From the NCBI RefSeq assembly GCF_003254395.2, contig NC_037648.1, forward strand, positions 13,640,330-13,704,329: a DNA stretch of 64,000 nucleotides, written 5' to 3'. The notes beneath the pieces were generated by a model, which made no database searches, had not been told where the DNA came from, and worked only from the letters and a program-made list of their open reading frames with translations. Every line of letters begins with the position of its first letter. Position 1 is the stretch's first letter. A program made the position numbers and the translations under genes. Source of the DNA: Apis mellifera (Eukaryota; Arthropoda; Insecta; Hymenoptera; Apidae). Below are positions 1 through 11,993 of this stretch, piece by piece.

Positions 1-989
1 TGCGCCTATGGCACCATCTACAGTACGATGATCGCAACTGGCAGTTACAGACATAAATTGAGAACTTGTGTATCTAAAAAATAAATTAATAAGGAATAAA
101 ATAAAAAAGATTAAATAAAAAGAAAATAGACAAAAAATTTTACCCTTTCTCATTTTTGGCAGGTATTAATCTTGTTTCAGTTGAACCTACAGCTAGAATG
201 ATTGATTGAGGAGGATTTATAATAGCAGAAAAGTTTTTAATGCCAAACATTCCTAAATTCGATACAGTAATAGTTCCTCCTTGGAATTCTTGTGGTTTTA
301 ATTTTCCTTCTCTTGCTTTCGTCGCTAATACTTTTACATCTTTACTTATTTGAACTATACCTTTTGTATCTGCTCCAAAAACTATTGGTGTAATTAGACC
401 TGTATCTGTACTTACTGCTACACTTACATCAACATTATTATATCTAAAAACATAGAAAATATTAAAAATTGAGATCATATAATTATAATTTCTTAATACT
501 TAGTAATAATAATTGCTTAATTGCTTAATACTCACTGTCTAATAACTTCTCCTAACCATGAACTATTACCTTCAGGTACCTTTTTGCAAGCCATTGCCAT
601 TCCCTTGATGATAATATCATTTATACTAAGTTTTACTTTCTCTTTTTCCAATATCTTATTAAATCGCTCTCGCATTTCAAGAGCAGCATCCATTTTTATA
701 TCTACTGTCAAATAATAATGTGGAATTGTTTGTTTACTTTCTAGTAAACGTTTTGCAATTACTGCACGAATATTAGACACAGGAATATCAACTCCTTCTG
801 CAGATGGAACTGGTGCTACTGTAGGTGCTACTGCAGGTGCTACTGCAGGTCGAGCTGCACTTAAAAGTGGTGCACCTTCTAAATCTTTAGATGTTATGCT
901 TCCATATAATCCTGTGCCTTTTATACCCTATAAAAAAAAATTAATTTATTTTAAGTTTTTAAATTAAATAAAATAATAAAATCCATGAA

Positions 990-1049
<60 letters not shown>

Positions 1050-2246
1050 ATATAAAATTACCTCCAAACTGAGACCTTTCTCAGTTGCAAGTTTTTTAGC
1101 CCATGGACTAATCATTATTCTAGTTTCTGGCAGTGGGATAGAAGGTACTGTAGGTGATGGTACAGTAGGTGGAGGAGTTGGTGTTGGTGTAGGAGCAGCA
1201 ATTGGTGGAGCAGCGACAGGAGTAGGTGGTGTTGGTGTTGGTGTTGGTGGAACTGGTGGTGGTGGTGGTGGAACATCATCTTTAAAATCTTTGAAGGCAG
1301 CAATACTACCTTCATCTGCGACAATTATGCAAACTAATTTGCCAATAGGAATATTTTTTGTTCCTGCAGGTATTAGAATCTTTGCTAAATACCCTTCCTC
1401 TGGTGTTTCAAAGCCCATTGTTGCTTTATCCGTTTCAATTTCAGCAAGTAAATCACCTTCATTCAATTTATCACCTAAAATTAATAAAATAATAAAATTA
1501 TAAGTATAAAATGTTTTTATTAAGAATTATTAATGGTTTTATATAAGTTATATACAATAAATTATCCATATTACCTTCCTTTTTGAGCCAACTGACAATG
1601 GTACCTGTTTCCATAGTAGGTGATAATGCAGGAAGTTGTACTTTTACATGGATTGGATAATCTGCATAAAATCTTAACTGTTGCTTCCATGGAGTTATCG
1701 AAAGATGTAAAGTATTATGAACCTGAATTCTAAATACCAACCAAAAAGCAGTAATTTATTCTAAAAATGTTTGAAATTAAAAAATAGAATAAAATTTATT
1801 TTTCAATTTTAATATAAATAACAATCTATGATATATTTTAAATGAAAAAAAAACCAATTAAATCAAATGTAACAAAATTATTTTTAAAATTAAAAATTAA
1901 ATTAAAAATAAAATTTTTGTAAAAAAATTTTACATATATAATTTTAATTATGTTCGCCAATAACAGGTGGAAATATTATATTGGGAAACTTTCAATAGAA
2001 TAATATAGAAAATATTCATTAAGATAACCTTAATCATAATTAGGAATGTAAATCTTATTTAAAAAACTTAATGGCAAAACCTAAATTGATGAACAAATAT
2101 GATAATAACAAAAAAATGAGATACCTTTGTAAATATTTTCTGTGAAGACATCGTATGACTACAGATCTTACGATATTCGTCCGTACAGAACTTCGTAATA
2201 TTGTACGTGCCAATTCATTACGTACACCCGTTGTCGTTCGTATCAT
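1..2246 (-). CDS. DLAT: Dihydrolipoyllysine acetyltransferase (E2) of pyruvate dehydrogenase, 3' end cut by window
   Basis: E2 transfers acetyl groups from a lipoyl arm to CoA in the mitochondrial pyruvate dehydrogenase core. Exons: 2246-2125, 1729-1575, 1474-1062, 927-536, 443-144, 73-1 (continues outside). All junctions are GT-AG and in phase, giving 485 codons here. Residues 1-60 are an Arg-rich presequence (starts MIRTTTGVRNEL). One lipoyl domain (about 66-145) carries the lipoyl lysine in ETDKAT (K109). A Pro/Thr/Val linker follows, then the E3/E1-binding domain (ISPWAKKLATEKGLSLE joined to GIKGTGLYGS, about 213-248). The acyltransferase domain has SNLGMFGIKNFSAIINPPQ and ends here in the catalytic CDHRTVDGA (H476, D480). 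The start at 2246 was chosen because the basic presequence begins there; an in-frame upstream extension exists but looks unlike a presequence. Human DLAT has two lipoyl domains, this one has one. Exons 1-3 are duplicated at 15.9-16.8 kb. Confidence 0.95.
991..1047. repeat. (TA)n microsatellite in DLAT intron 3
   Basis: About 28 TA units lie just downstream of the exon 3 donor (exon ends at 1062). The open frames reading through it on both strands are artefacts of the repeat. Confidence 0.95.
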
Positions 2247-2828
2247 ATCTTGAATGATTGGAGAATCCTTTATTGTACCAGTGTTAGTAAAAAAAGTTGT
2301 AAGAAATTTGATATTAATTTGAACTTTTGCTTGAACACTCTGAACGAGGAATGTTCGAAGCGTGACAATGATGTATGGGTTATTGTAAAACACGACTAGA
2401 AACTAGCGATACCAATACCAAATTAGAGGTCGTTTACAAGGTTACGTGATTTTAAATTTAAAGGTAGTTTTCAAAAGCGGGAAATCATTTATTTCGAATT
2501 ATAAAATGGAAGAAAAGGAAAAAAATAAAAAAATAAATTGAGATACAAGATCGTTTTTTGTTGGTGACTAAATGAAAATTTATGTCAAGGTTTTCTGGCT
2601 TATAACCAACCATGTCATTGATGAAATAAAAGAGATACTGTGATTCGTTAAATCAAAATAGTCTGATTTACGGTTTAATTCAGCGCTAATATCAACGGCA
2701 AATAAAAGAACTTAATGTTTCATCAACATTTATTTCTTTTTATCAAATTTTCAAATTTAATAATTTTTTTTTATTTAAGAAAATATAAGAATATAAGGAA
2801 TTTTGTAATTAAGTTGTAAAAAATTGAA
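2247..2828. promoter_or_regulatory. Shared upstream region of DLAT (-) and MORN gene (+)
   Basis: The two start codons face away from each other across 582 bases, so both promoters must lie here or in upstream 5' UTRs. No clear TATA box stands out. An eroded copy of this interval is present near 16.8-17.4 kb, including a recognisable block at about 2590-2690 matching 17140-17250. Confidence 0.5.
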
Positions 2829-3587
2829 ATGAAAAAACAAAGTAATCATAAATTAATAAATACAAATAATTCTGAAACTATAAATCAAAATGCAGAACAT
2901 ATAGTCGGAAAATTCACATTTTGGAACGGAGATATTTATGATGGAGAATATAAAGTAAATTACGATCGATTTCAATTAATTAAGCAAGGTAATGTTCATA
3001 AAACATTGTTTATTATTTAAATACTATTAATTGAATTCTTTATCTAGGTAAAGGAACATATATCACTGATAATTTTGATGTTTATCACGGTGACTGGGAT
3101 AATGATACATTTGCTAATGGTGATATTCATATCAAGTAATAAACTTTATTTTATAATCTAAAAATAATTAAAATAATGTAAAATTTATTATTTAAGATAT
3201 AATAACGATGCTCAATATCAAGGTAAAATTGATTCAAATGGAATAATGAATGGTCTAGGAACGTACATATTTCCCGATAAATCCTCCATTAAAGCCATAT
3301 GGCATGATAACATACCATCTATAAATATTATTTACAGAGAACCACTTGGATTCGCGTGGATACTCGAAGACTTCTCAACAAATGTAAAAAAATTTGTTGA
3401 TCATTAAATCAAGCATATTGATATTTAATGATAAAATATAAAAAAAACAATAATTCGTATTTAAATTAAAAAAATTCATATGTTGCAGTTCATTACGTTT
3501 TCCGCTGGAAATCATTTTTGGACCGATATATCTGACCAAAGTGCCTCTTACTCCAGTAATTCTTTAGATCAAAATGAATCAAATTGA
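2829..3587 (+). CDS. Small MORN-repeat protein
   Basis: Exons 2829-2988, 3048-3135, 3197-3383, 3489-3587; introns GT-AG and in phase; 177 residues. Several MORN-like motifs are visible: GKFTFWNGDIYDGEY, GKGTYITDNFDVYHGDW and YQGKIDSNGIMNGLGTYIF. MORN repeats form beta-hairpin platforms that bind lipids or proteins; small MORN proteins are often ciliary or sperm-associated, but the function of this one is not known. If the last intron (3384-3488) is retained, the protein ends seven codons after residue 145 at a TAA, so two C-termini are possible. The stop lies 20 bases from the stop of the convergent integrin gene. A decayed copy is at 17.4-17.9 kb. Orthology to a named MORN gene is unresolved. 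Confidence 0.8.
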
Positions 3588-3607
3588 TCAAGAATGTGTT
3601 CATTCTT

Positions 3608-6600
3608 TCAGTTTTCTTTCAATCTTGATGGAACTTGATAATAACTCGTGGCAGGTTTAAACAAAGGATTTTGATACAATTTAGTATACTTTTCTTGCTC
3701 TATCTTGAACTTTTCATATTCCTTTTTGTCTTTTATAGAAATCCAACATCTGTATTCATTAAATAATAAATAAATATTTCTATTTTCAACAAATTATAAT
3801 TCAATAAATTTTTATCATATAATTCTTACTTCCAAATTAGTAGCAAAATAAATCCGAAACATAATGTTGCGATAGTAATTACAGATCCAATGACTGCCGT
3901 ATACGAAGTATTGCATAGCTAATAGATTTAAAAAGAAAAAAATTATATAATATACAATAATATTTAAATAAATATAAATACATACCTTATTTTCAATTTT
4001 CAAAATAACTACGTTATTTTTTTTAAATTCATAAATGTAACTTATGGAACAAGTCGTTTTCTCCTTCATCGATTTCACGATACAATAATGTTCATTTCCT
4101 TAAATAAATGTTATGCTCATAACAAATTTATATTATTTAACGTATTCTCTATCTAATCTTTCATTTAATTCACCTTTATCGACAGATTTTACTCTTTCAA
4201 TATTGTAAATGGTGTTATTCGCCCGACAAAATTCATCTGCTTTGTCTGGATTTTCAACCGTGGCATTAACGCATGCATCGTAAAGAACACAGAGGCCACT
4301 ACCACCGCTGCTTATCGATGACTCGCAATAAGTACCCCGATATTTGAATCCATCTGTAGTGGTGGCATTGCATCTAAACATTTCAACGTTTGGGACGAAA
4401 GAAATTTTTCAAAATCTTTTTACAAAAATATATCGATTTTACATACGAACCGACATTCTCCACAGTCGCAGTATCCGTTACCGGAGCAAACTTCTTGGCT
4501 TCCTGGCGCTATACAGAGATCGTCGGTCGATGGACATTGACAAGCGTTCCCTTTCCAACCGTCTATGCATTGGCAAATACCACACTGGCAAGTGCCCTTA
4601 TTCGAGCATTCGATTCCATCTATCTACAAAGAGAAGATCAAAAACAATGATACGATATAAAATTCGGGCATTTAAGAAAATCCTGCATCACCTTATCGCA
4701 TACAGAACATTCACAAAATTTTCCTTTGTATCCATCATCGCAGAAGCATTTTCCACAAACGCATTCCCCCCTCTCATGGCACATCTTGGTCGAATTACGT
4801 TCAACGCATTGTTGTATATTATTCACCGATGAAGTCTCGTCGCAATCGCATATTTCGCCTACAGATTCCATCCGGATGTTAAAAGGATGTTAAAAGAAAC
4901 TTTCACTGAAAAAAAAAAAAAAAAAGAGTGAATCAAGATTTCTTACCGGACCAGCCAATGTCACATTCGCATAAGCCGCACTCGTTCGTTCCGTGTTGGC
5001 AATAAGAATTTTCAATATTTTTACAATAATTGCAACCGCAAAAAAGTTCAATGTCAATTATTATCTTTGATGCTTCAGAAGCCAATGCATCCTCGATTAT
5101 AACCGTTTGTTTCTGATAAAAAGTTGTAATGTTTCTCGTGTAATTAATATAAACGATTCGAATTTTATGTATTAATTATTTATAATTTTCTTTTTTATGT
5201 ACCCATAAATTCTCATCTTTTGGACATTCATCGAAAGACAGAACAACCTGGAAATCGTACACCTTCCCGTCCTCTATACCATCGCATTCGGCAATGTTCC
5301 ATCCCGAAACATTTCCCTTGCCACAATTTGAAAAATATTTCATCTTTAATGGGCTCGATGAATTGTCTTTTAAAATCACTTTCGATGTAATTTGGTGATA
5401 CGAACTCTCAATGATATCCAGAATATTCGAACTGTCACTTGTCAAGATCGCCACCCTCGCCTTTTCTCTCAACAACTTGACGGTCTCCTCGTATTCATCG
5501 AGCAAATCTCTCGTCACAGCGAATATCAAATTGATCTTGTGCTCTTGTAACAATCTTGACAATTCTGCCAATGAGGCATAATCGAATTCCGAGGCTAAAA
5601 AGTACTGTTGACGTTCGTCGAGATGACACTTGAAGTCCTGGCGTTTTACAATACCGCCTAGCTAATTAGCGATATTATATATATATATATATGTATATTT
5701 TCGAGATATCATTATATTTTCTTTCTTTTATTTATTATCGGTTATCATATTTTGTATACTTACCTTTCCATCACCAGCGAAATGTAAATGTCCATCCGTG
5801 ACAACCAGAATAATTTTTCGTGCTTGATGTTCCCAACCAACTTGTTCGGTGCAAACGATCGTTTGTACGATTCCATCCAATGCTCCTTCCAAATTATCTG
5901 CGTTCCCCGTCACCAAGCTGTTATTTACCTGAAATTTATCAAGTAATCAATCCATTTTGATTTTTAATTTCTCTTCCCAACTAAACGAGACAGATATCTT
6001 TGATACTTTGGTGATGAATCGTTGAATGTCATCGGTTAACCTTAAATGATGCCAATACGAATAAATAGAAGAGCAAACAGCGTGCTCGCTCACGCAAGGA
6101 TTTTTCTCATGTCCTGGAAGAATGTACGGCATCACAGGTTTATCGGCGTAGCTACCAAAACCCAGACGATATTTATTGGTAAATTTGCCAATTCTTCGAC
6201 TCATATCTCCTCCCAAACTGACAAGAGTCTCCTTGTCATCCTTCATCGACCACGTCAAGTCCATAAGGTAATACAAGTCTAATGGATAATTTCTAAATCA
6301 TTTTTAGAATCGTTAGATAATAGATTACTCGATATTTCATTAAAACATTCTAACAACAACATTTTCGTACGAACATTATTTTAAATTTAATTAATTGTAC
6401 TCTCTTGTTTTTGTTCATTTGATTCAGGGCTTCGAATTGAATTATTTTCAAATTTAATAAGTCGGTATTAAAGAAACGTACTTGGCCAGTCGATAACGAA
6501 TTGGGATCGTCATCTTGGAATATGGCGGAATTCTAATGTTTACTCTTTGGGGGCGTAACTGTATCGGTGTATGGTCAGCTTCCATGTCTTGAAAATCCGA

Positions 6601-7015
6601 ATCCTCGAGTAAAGTCATCGATTCAAGTGGAGTTGTATGGATCTTTTCTGGCGAACAACCGAACTCCTTCAATCTTTCTGGCACGTTGCATCGTGGTCTT
6701 CCAATCGTTGAATTCGAGTAGAACTGCAAGTGTTTAAAAGAGAGAAAGCTCGAAAGTTAAGGAGGAAGTTTCTTTCATTTCTTTCATTTTTTTTCAACAA
6801 TTTCAACAATTTCATCGACCAATGTTGTGAATCATGTTTGTAAATCAATTTACCCAATCGCTGCACCAAGCACAAGAAGAACTGGCCTGCAGACAATTCT
6901 CGCATGTGTTCTGAGATATGCACAATCTTAGTATCTTCGTTTTCACATTCTCGATCTCTCTCCACTCGCGACAAAGAAAAATCAGAAACAACAACGATTC
7001 CAATAGATTTCTCAT
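3608..7015 (-). CDS. Integrin beta subunit, divergent (beta-nu-like), complete
   Basis: Single-pass cell-adhesion receptor subunit that pairs with an alpha subunit. Exons: 7015-6854, 6723-6482, 6292-6007, 5928-5764, 5661-5203, 5112-4947, 4858-4692, 4623-4451, 4373-4174, 4098-3986, 3918-3830, 3749-3608; every junction is in phase; 787 residues. In order: signal peptide (MRNLLESLLFLIFL), PSI domain (CISQNTCENCLQASSSCAW), hybrid region, beta-I domain from about 137 with MIDAS D146-L-T148-W-S150 followed by D153/D154, the synergy-site segment GNADNLEG (D241, E244), four cysteine-rich I-EGF modules (about 439-607), beta-tail domain, TM helix (about 719-740) and a 47-residue tail with KDKKEYEKF and NPLF. 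The divergent ligand-site loops favour the insect beta-nu class over beta-PS; that placement is inference. A truncated copy lies at 17.9-19.2 kb. Confidence 0.93.
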
Positions 7016-8038
7016 TTTTGCGATAAAAAATATAATTACGATACGAAAGTTTATTTACATTTCTTCTTCCCGAGAAAAATCTCAAAGGTTTGTTCGATAT
7101 ATATTCCGTCTTTTAATTCTTGCACAAATGACGAATAAAGGTGATATGACTTAATCGACTAGAATCTCAATGTAACTTATCTGCACTATGATAACGATAT
7201 ACGCTGTTAGCGGATAGAAAAAAAAAAAAGAAGGTAAAACGGTTATGTTGATTTGATATCGTTTCGCAGTAAGTTTGATTTTATCTTCGTGAATCCGATT
7301 AGATTGTTAAACGTTAAACATAACAAGTACGAAATAATACAATCGGTAATATAATATCTAACGATCTATCTTTCCATTGATCTTGTTAATTTCTTCTTTT
7401 TTTTTTTCTTACAATTTAATAAATTTCGTTTATTGTATATCACTTTCAACGAATTATTGCGGAAGAACGAGTATTTTTGTTGACGCGTTTCAACTGAATG
7501 CATCATGTAAAACTGGCATCGAGATTATTATTGTTTCATCGTAGATAGATATACGATTCTAGTTGTAAGTTGTAACATTGCTACTGTGGTATGTATATGT
7601 GTTTGATAGACAATATCGATATATGATATGTATAGGGTGTTCGAGACTAAATATTTAGTTAGAAATTATATAATCACAATTTATCTTGTTCGATGATGTA
7701 GTTAGGAGAAATATAGTTATATATGAATAATACATATTTCTTGTTCAATCTAAAAGTAAAATTATAATTGGAAATTATATTTATAAATTATCGCGTCAAT
7801 AGCTTATGATTTTTTTTTTGTTCAGTTTTTATTTATCACTTTTTTATTTTTCAATATTATCGCTTTGAAATAAATAGAAAACACGTTTTTATATGAAATT
7901 TAAAGCGATTTCGAAAATTTATTTAATTATTTATTTTCATTATTCTTTATATACATTTAATATATTCATACCAAGATGGGGGATAAAATTGATAAATTTT
8001 AATTAATAAAAAATTGAAAAGATAAAATCTATATAATA

Positions 8039-8090
<52 letters not shown>

Positions 8091-9510
8091 TAGGAAATAT
8101 TTTTTGGCATTTAAATAAGTGATTGATAATATGATATTTTATATATATGTAATATATATTTAAATCACATTTGATTTATTTATCATTTTATTTCCTTGAC
8201 ACATTAAAGAAAAAAAATAAATAAATAAAAATAAAAAAGAAAAAAGCACAATATAGAATTCTTCCCATAAAATCAATATAATTGTGAAATTCATTTTCTA
8301 AATGGTTTACTTGATTTTTCTAATTTATTATTATTTTTATTAAGATATTTATTTATATTTTAAAAAGAAATTTTTATAGATAATAAAATTTAATTGTAAA
8401 AAAATTACTAAACATAAAAAAAAGCATAATATTATTATGTACAATATGATAAATTTATGGAGACAATTTTAAATTTTATCTTTTATGCTTCTCCTGTATT
8501 CAATTAATTAATTAAATGTTTTGAATTATTAACATATTCAAAATTACCAACACGTATATTATGAGATTTTTAAAATTACTTTGAAGTTTGATATTCGTGA
8601 ATAATGTTGAGTAATATAAAATGTAATAATCATTTGTATATCAAACATATGGTACTATTTTAAAATGATAATTTTTACATGATAAAGTTGTCGATAGAAA
8701 AAATCATATTCTACAACAATATGTACTTTAAATGCATTAATATTTAAAAATTACATAAGTTTTATTTTTTCTGTTTCACATATAAATTATTTTGTAATTT
8801 ATAAAATTTATTCCATTTGATAAATATATTTTTTCTTTTTCTTACAAATATATATATATATATATATATTTGCTTTTTTCTAAAAATAAATAAAAATTGC
8901 AATTACATTATTTAACATTTATATTAAATATTATTTATATAAAACTTATAAACTTATATATAAACTTCATACATTGTGTTACAAAATAACAAAAGATTAA
9001 AGTAAAAATAGTAATCAATAATATTAAAATATACGAATTTTCATTGACATTTTGCAAGATTCTTTTCAAGTACAATCTTTCTTACAAACTAATCAAATTT
9101 GGTCTTGATCAATGATTAATTAGCTAAGTATTTGACTTTTTTTTAAAAGACACAATACAATACTTATAAATAAATAATAAATAATAAGATTTAGATTACT
9201 CATATTTTACTTAACTTCTATCACTATCCCTTGACATTCCAATATTAATTCTAAAAATCTTTGTTTCTTAAGATTTATCTTGCATGACAAACTCCAAGTT
9301 AAAACTCGTATTAAAATCGAGTTTCCCAATATACTAACATATTGTTTTCATATAATATTCGTTAAATATTCTCTTCATAACTCTCACACACAGCTGCACG
9401 TTATTTATTAAGAAAATGCAATTGAAAATAGTTGGATATTGCGAAGTTGTCAATCATGTCGATTAAGATTTCTTTTCTGAGATACATCTTGTTAATTGTT
9501 GATGAATAGC
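7016..9510. other. Intergenic spacer, integrin beta to SDR1
   Basis: Very AT-rich and without a supportable gene. It must contain the integrin promoter (near 7.0-7.5 kb) and the SDR1 3' UTR. A (TA)n run is at 8044-8087 and a shorter one at 8850-8868. The part from about 7700 onward is recognisable again from about 19.2 kb in the second copy of the segmental duplication. Confidence 0.7.
8044..8087. repeat. (TA)n microsatellite
   Basis: About 22 uninterrupted TA units in the integrin-SDR1 spacer. Confidence 0.95.
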
Positions 9511-11962
9511 TCAGGTGTCTGGATCTTTAGTTCTTGGAGTAATTTTTTTTTTCTTACGACTAGTAATGTTCGGTGTATTTGTTGTGTTTTTGAATAAATT
9601 TTGTACGAACATAACTACGCTAGACCATGGAAAAAACCTAGAATAAAAGAAAAAAAAAATGTGAATTAAATTACATTAAAATTGCAATTTTTCAAGAATG
9701 AAAAATGTTTTATAAGAAATTTTCATCTTTTTTTATAGTCATTAGAATAATAATACTTTTACCATTTTGTAGCAACGAGAAAGCGTATGTAACCAGGAAT
9801 TATAACGAGTTTTTCATTGCATCTCAAAGCAGTCACTACTCGATCCGCCACTTTATTCGGCAAAAGCCTCGGTAAAAATCTGAAGAAACGAAGAGGATGT
9901 ATATATAGATCAATTTTATCATTTTCATTTATATATAATAAGAATCAAGTTATACTTAGGACAAACTTCACTGTACATGCCAGTACTTGAAATGAAAAAC
10001 GGACATATCACGGTCATATTGATGTCATATCCATCAGCCTATAAATAATTTTTTTTTATATTAATTTTTATATTTATTCAGCAAGCAAATATTATATTTG
10101 AGATAAGTAAAAATAAAGAAATTTACAATTAACTCCATGTGAAGAGCTTCCTCGAATCCGATTATAGCGAATTTTGAGGTGCAATAATCCACAAAATACG
10201 GTACTCCTACAAATCCAGCTAAACTTGCGATACTTACAATATGACCTTTGTTATCTTCCAGCATCGATGGTAAGAACGCTTTCGTCATCTCGAGAAAGAA
10301 AAAATTCAAATAAATAAGTACATTCAATTTATAAAACAAGAAAAATTATTTTCAGCAATTTATACGTCATGTAATAATCATATAATATACATCAATATAT
10401 TTTTACTCCCCTTAAAATCAAATATTAAAATATTCAACTATTTTTACACTATGTTTGCTTAATCTACATATAATTAAGATAAATAAATATAATAATAGCA
10501 CAAGTCACAATACAATACTCGTGTTCTGAATCAATAATAAAAAAAATATTCATCTATCTAGTCATTAATGATGTCTAAGAATTTTAATTATCCAATTTTT
10601 TACCAATGTCTCGTGACTCACAAGGAATAATCTTATTTATACAGGAATAAGATACATTTCCATGAGCAACATTATTATGAATTGTTTCGAGAGAAGAATA
10701 GAAGAATATTTTTAAAGATTATTTATTCGAAGATTGTAATAGTTACTTAATAATAATTACTCTTTCATATATTAATAATTTCGTACAAAAGAATTTAATA
10801 TTATTGTAAGTTTGGCAAGAATACATGTCGCCACAAATGGTTGCAACTACCAATATCCCGATATTACGACAATAGTGAAGGGAATACCAAGAATGTATCT
10901 CACTTGGAACTTGCATTGCGAAAGGAATGTTTTTGAGTTTGAACCGATGAATGTGAAATTTAAGAGAAGCTGTTCTATTTGGAAAATTCTTAGATCTATT
11001 ATATAGAAATATACCTCCATGTTATACCGTTTATCATTTTGTCATGAAAACGATTCTTTGCTTTTCATTTCTCTTTATCGAAATTGCCGAACAAGGAATA
11101 GCTATTAAAAGTAACAGGTTTGAAATATACCCAAAAGTGACTCATCACGTTCACGTCTATCGTTCGTTTAAGAAGTTTGTCAGTCACATCTAAGAACTTG
11201 AATCTGCGTCCCACGCCGGCGTTATTTATTAAAATAGTAACCTGCAACATTCAAACACACGGAATACTTCACTCGCTTGCTTGGTTAGTAAGGATTAAAT
11301 TAAAAGTATCACAGTTTAAAACGTTTAACATAAAAGAAACGAAAATTAAATATGTTTGCAATCACAATGATTCTAGAATGTTTCGATACAAAATTTCATA
11401 ACGTGTCGTCTATTTAAGGTTAAAAACTGATGATTTGCGTATTCGTCAAAGCGATCGAATTCAAAAAACACTTTGTATTAGTTACCGCGATTTCTTCACT
11501 CAATTCTATTTATATTTACGCGTCAACATGAATATTTGCAAGATCTTGAGCAATCGACAAGAGATCCTGAAAGTTACTGGTTTTCGTATTCGCGTTTGCT
11601 AATTGATTATCGAGCGAAATTAACGTAATGGCACTTATTGTAACGAAATACACGAATATTCGGCATAGAAGATTGATTGAAGAAGAATTTGAATCACTTC
11701 ACGTTCTTCGTTCCATAACGCAATCCTAACCTTTCCAACTTCCTTCTTAACTAGTTCCGCTTTCTTGTAAATATCTTCCTTGTCGCACAAATCGCAAACA
11801 TAACCATAACAAGTACCTCCCGCGGTCCTCGCCAACTTAACAGTTTCTTCCATACCTGAAACGGATAAATTTCGATGTAACGATTAGAAAAATAATCTCA
11901 TTTCATCATTACATTATCTCTTTCTAAATATTTTCTTTCTTCGCGAGTGATTAATTAAAATT

Positions 11963-11993
<31 letters not shown>

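Noticed and set aside
985..1503. 172-codon plus-strand open frame over DLAT exon 3
   Set aside because: Antisense shadow of the lipoyl/linker exon extended by the TA repeat; Gly/Val-rich only because the sense strand is Pro/Thr-rich.
2247..2393. DLAT start at 2393, 49 codons upstream
   Set aside because: The Arg-rich presequence starts at 2246 and the extra residues look like translated 5' UTR.
4100..4171. Integrin exon continuing to REYVK before a stop at 4133
   Set aside because: That reading would need a 43-base intron with the wrong phase; a donor at 4173-4172 gives a 75-base intron in the right phase and a better match to the beta-tail domain.
4344..4832. 162-codon plus-strand open frame over the integrin EGF exons
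   Set aside because: It crosses introns of the well-supported minus-strand gene and shows no family features.
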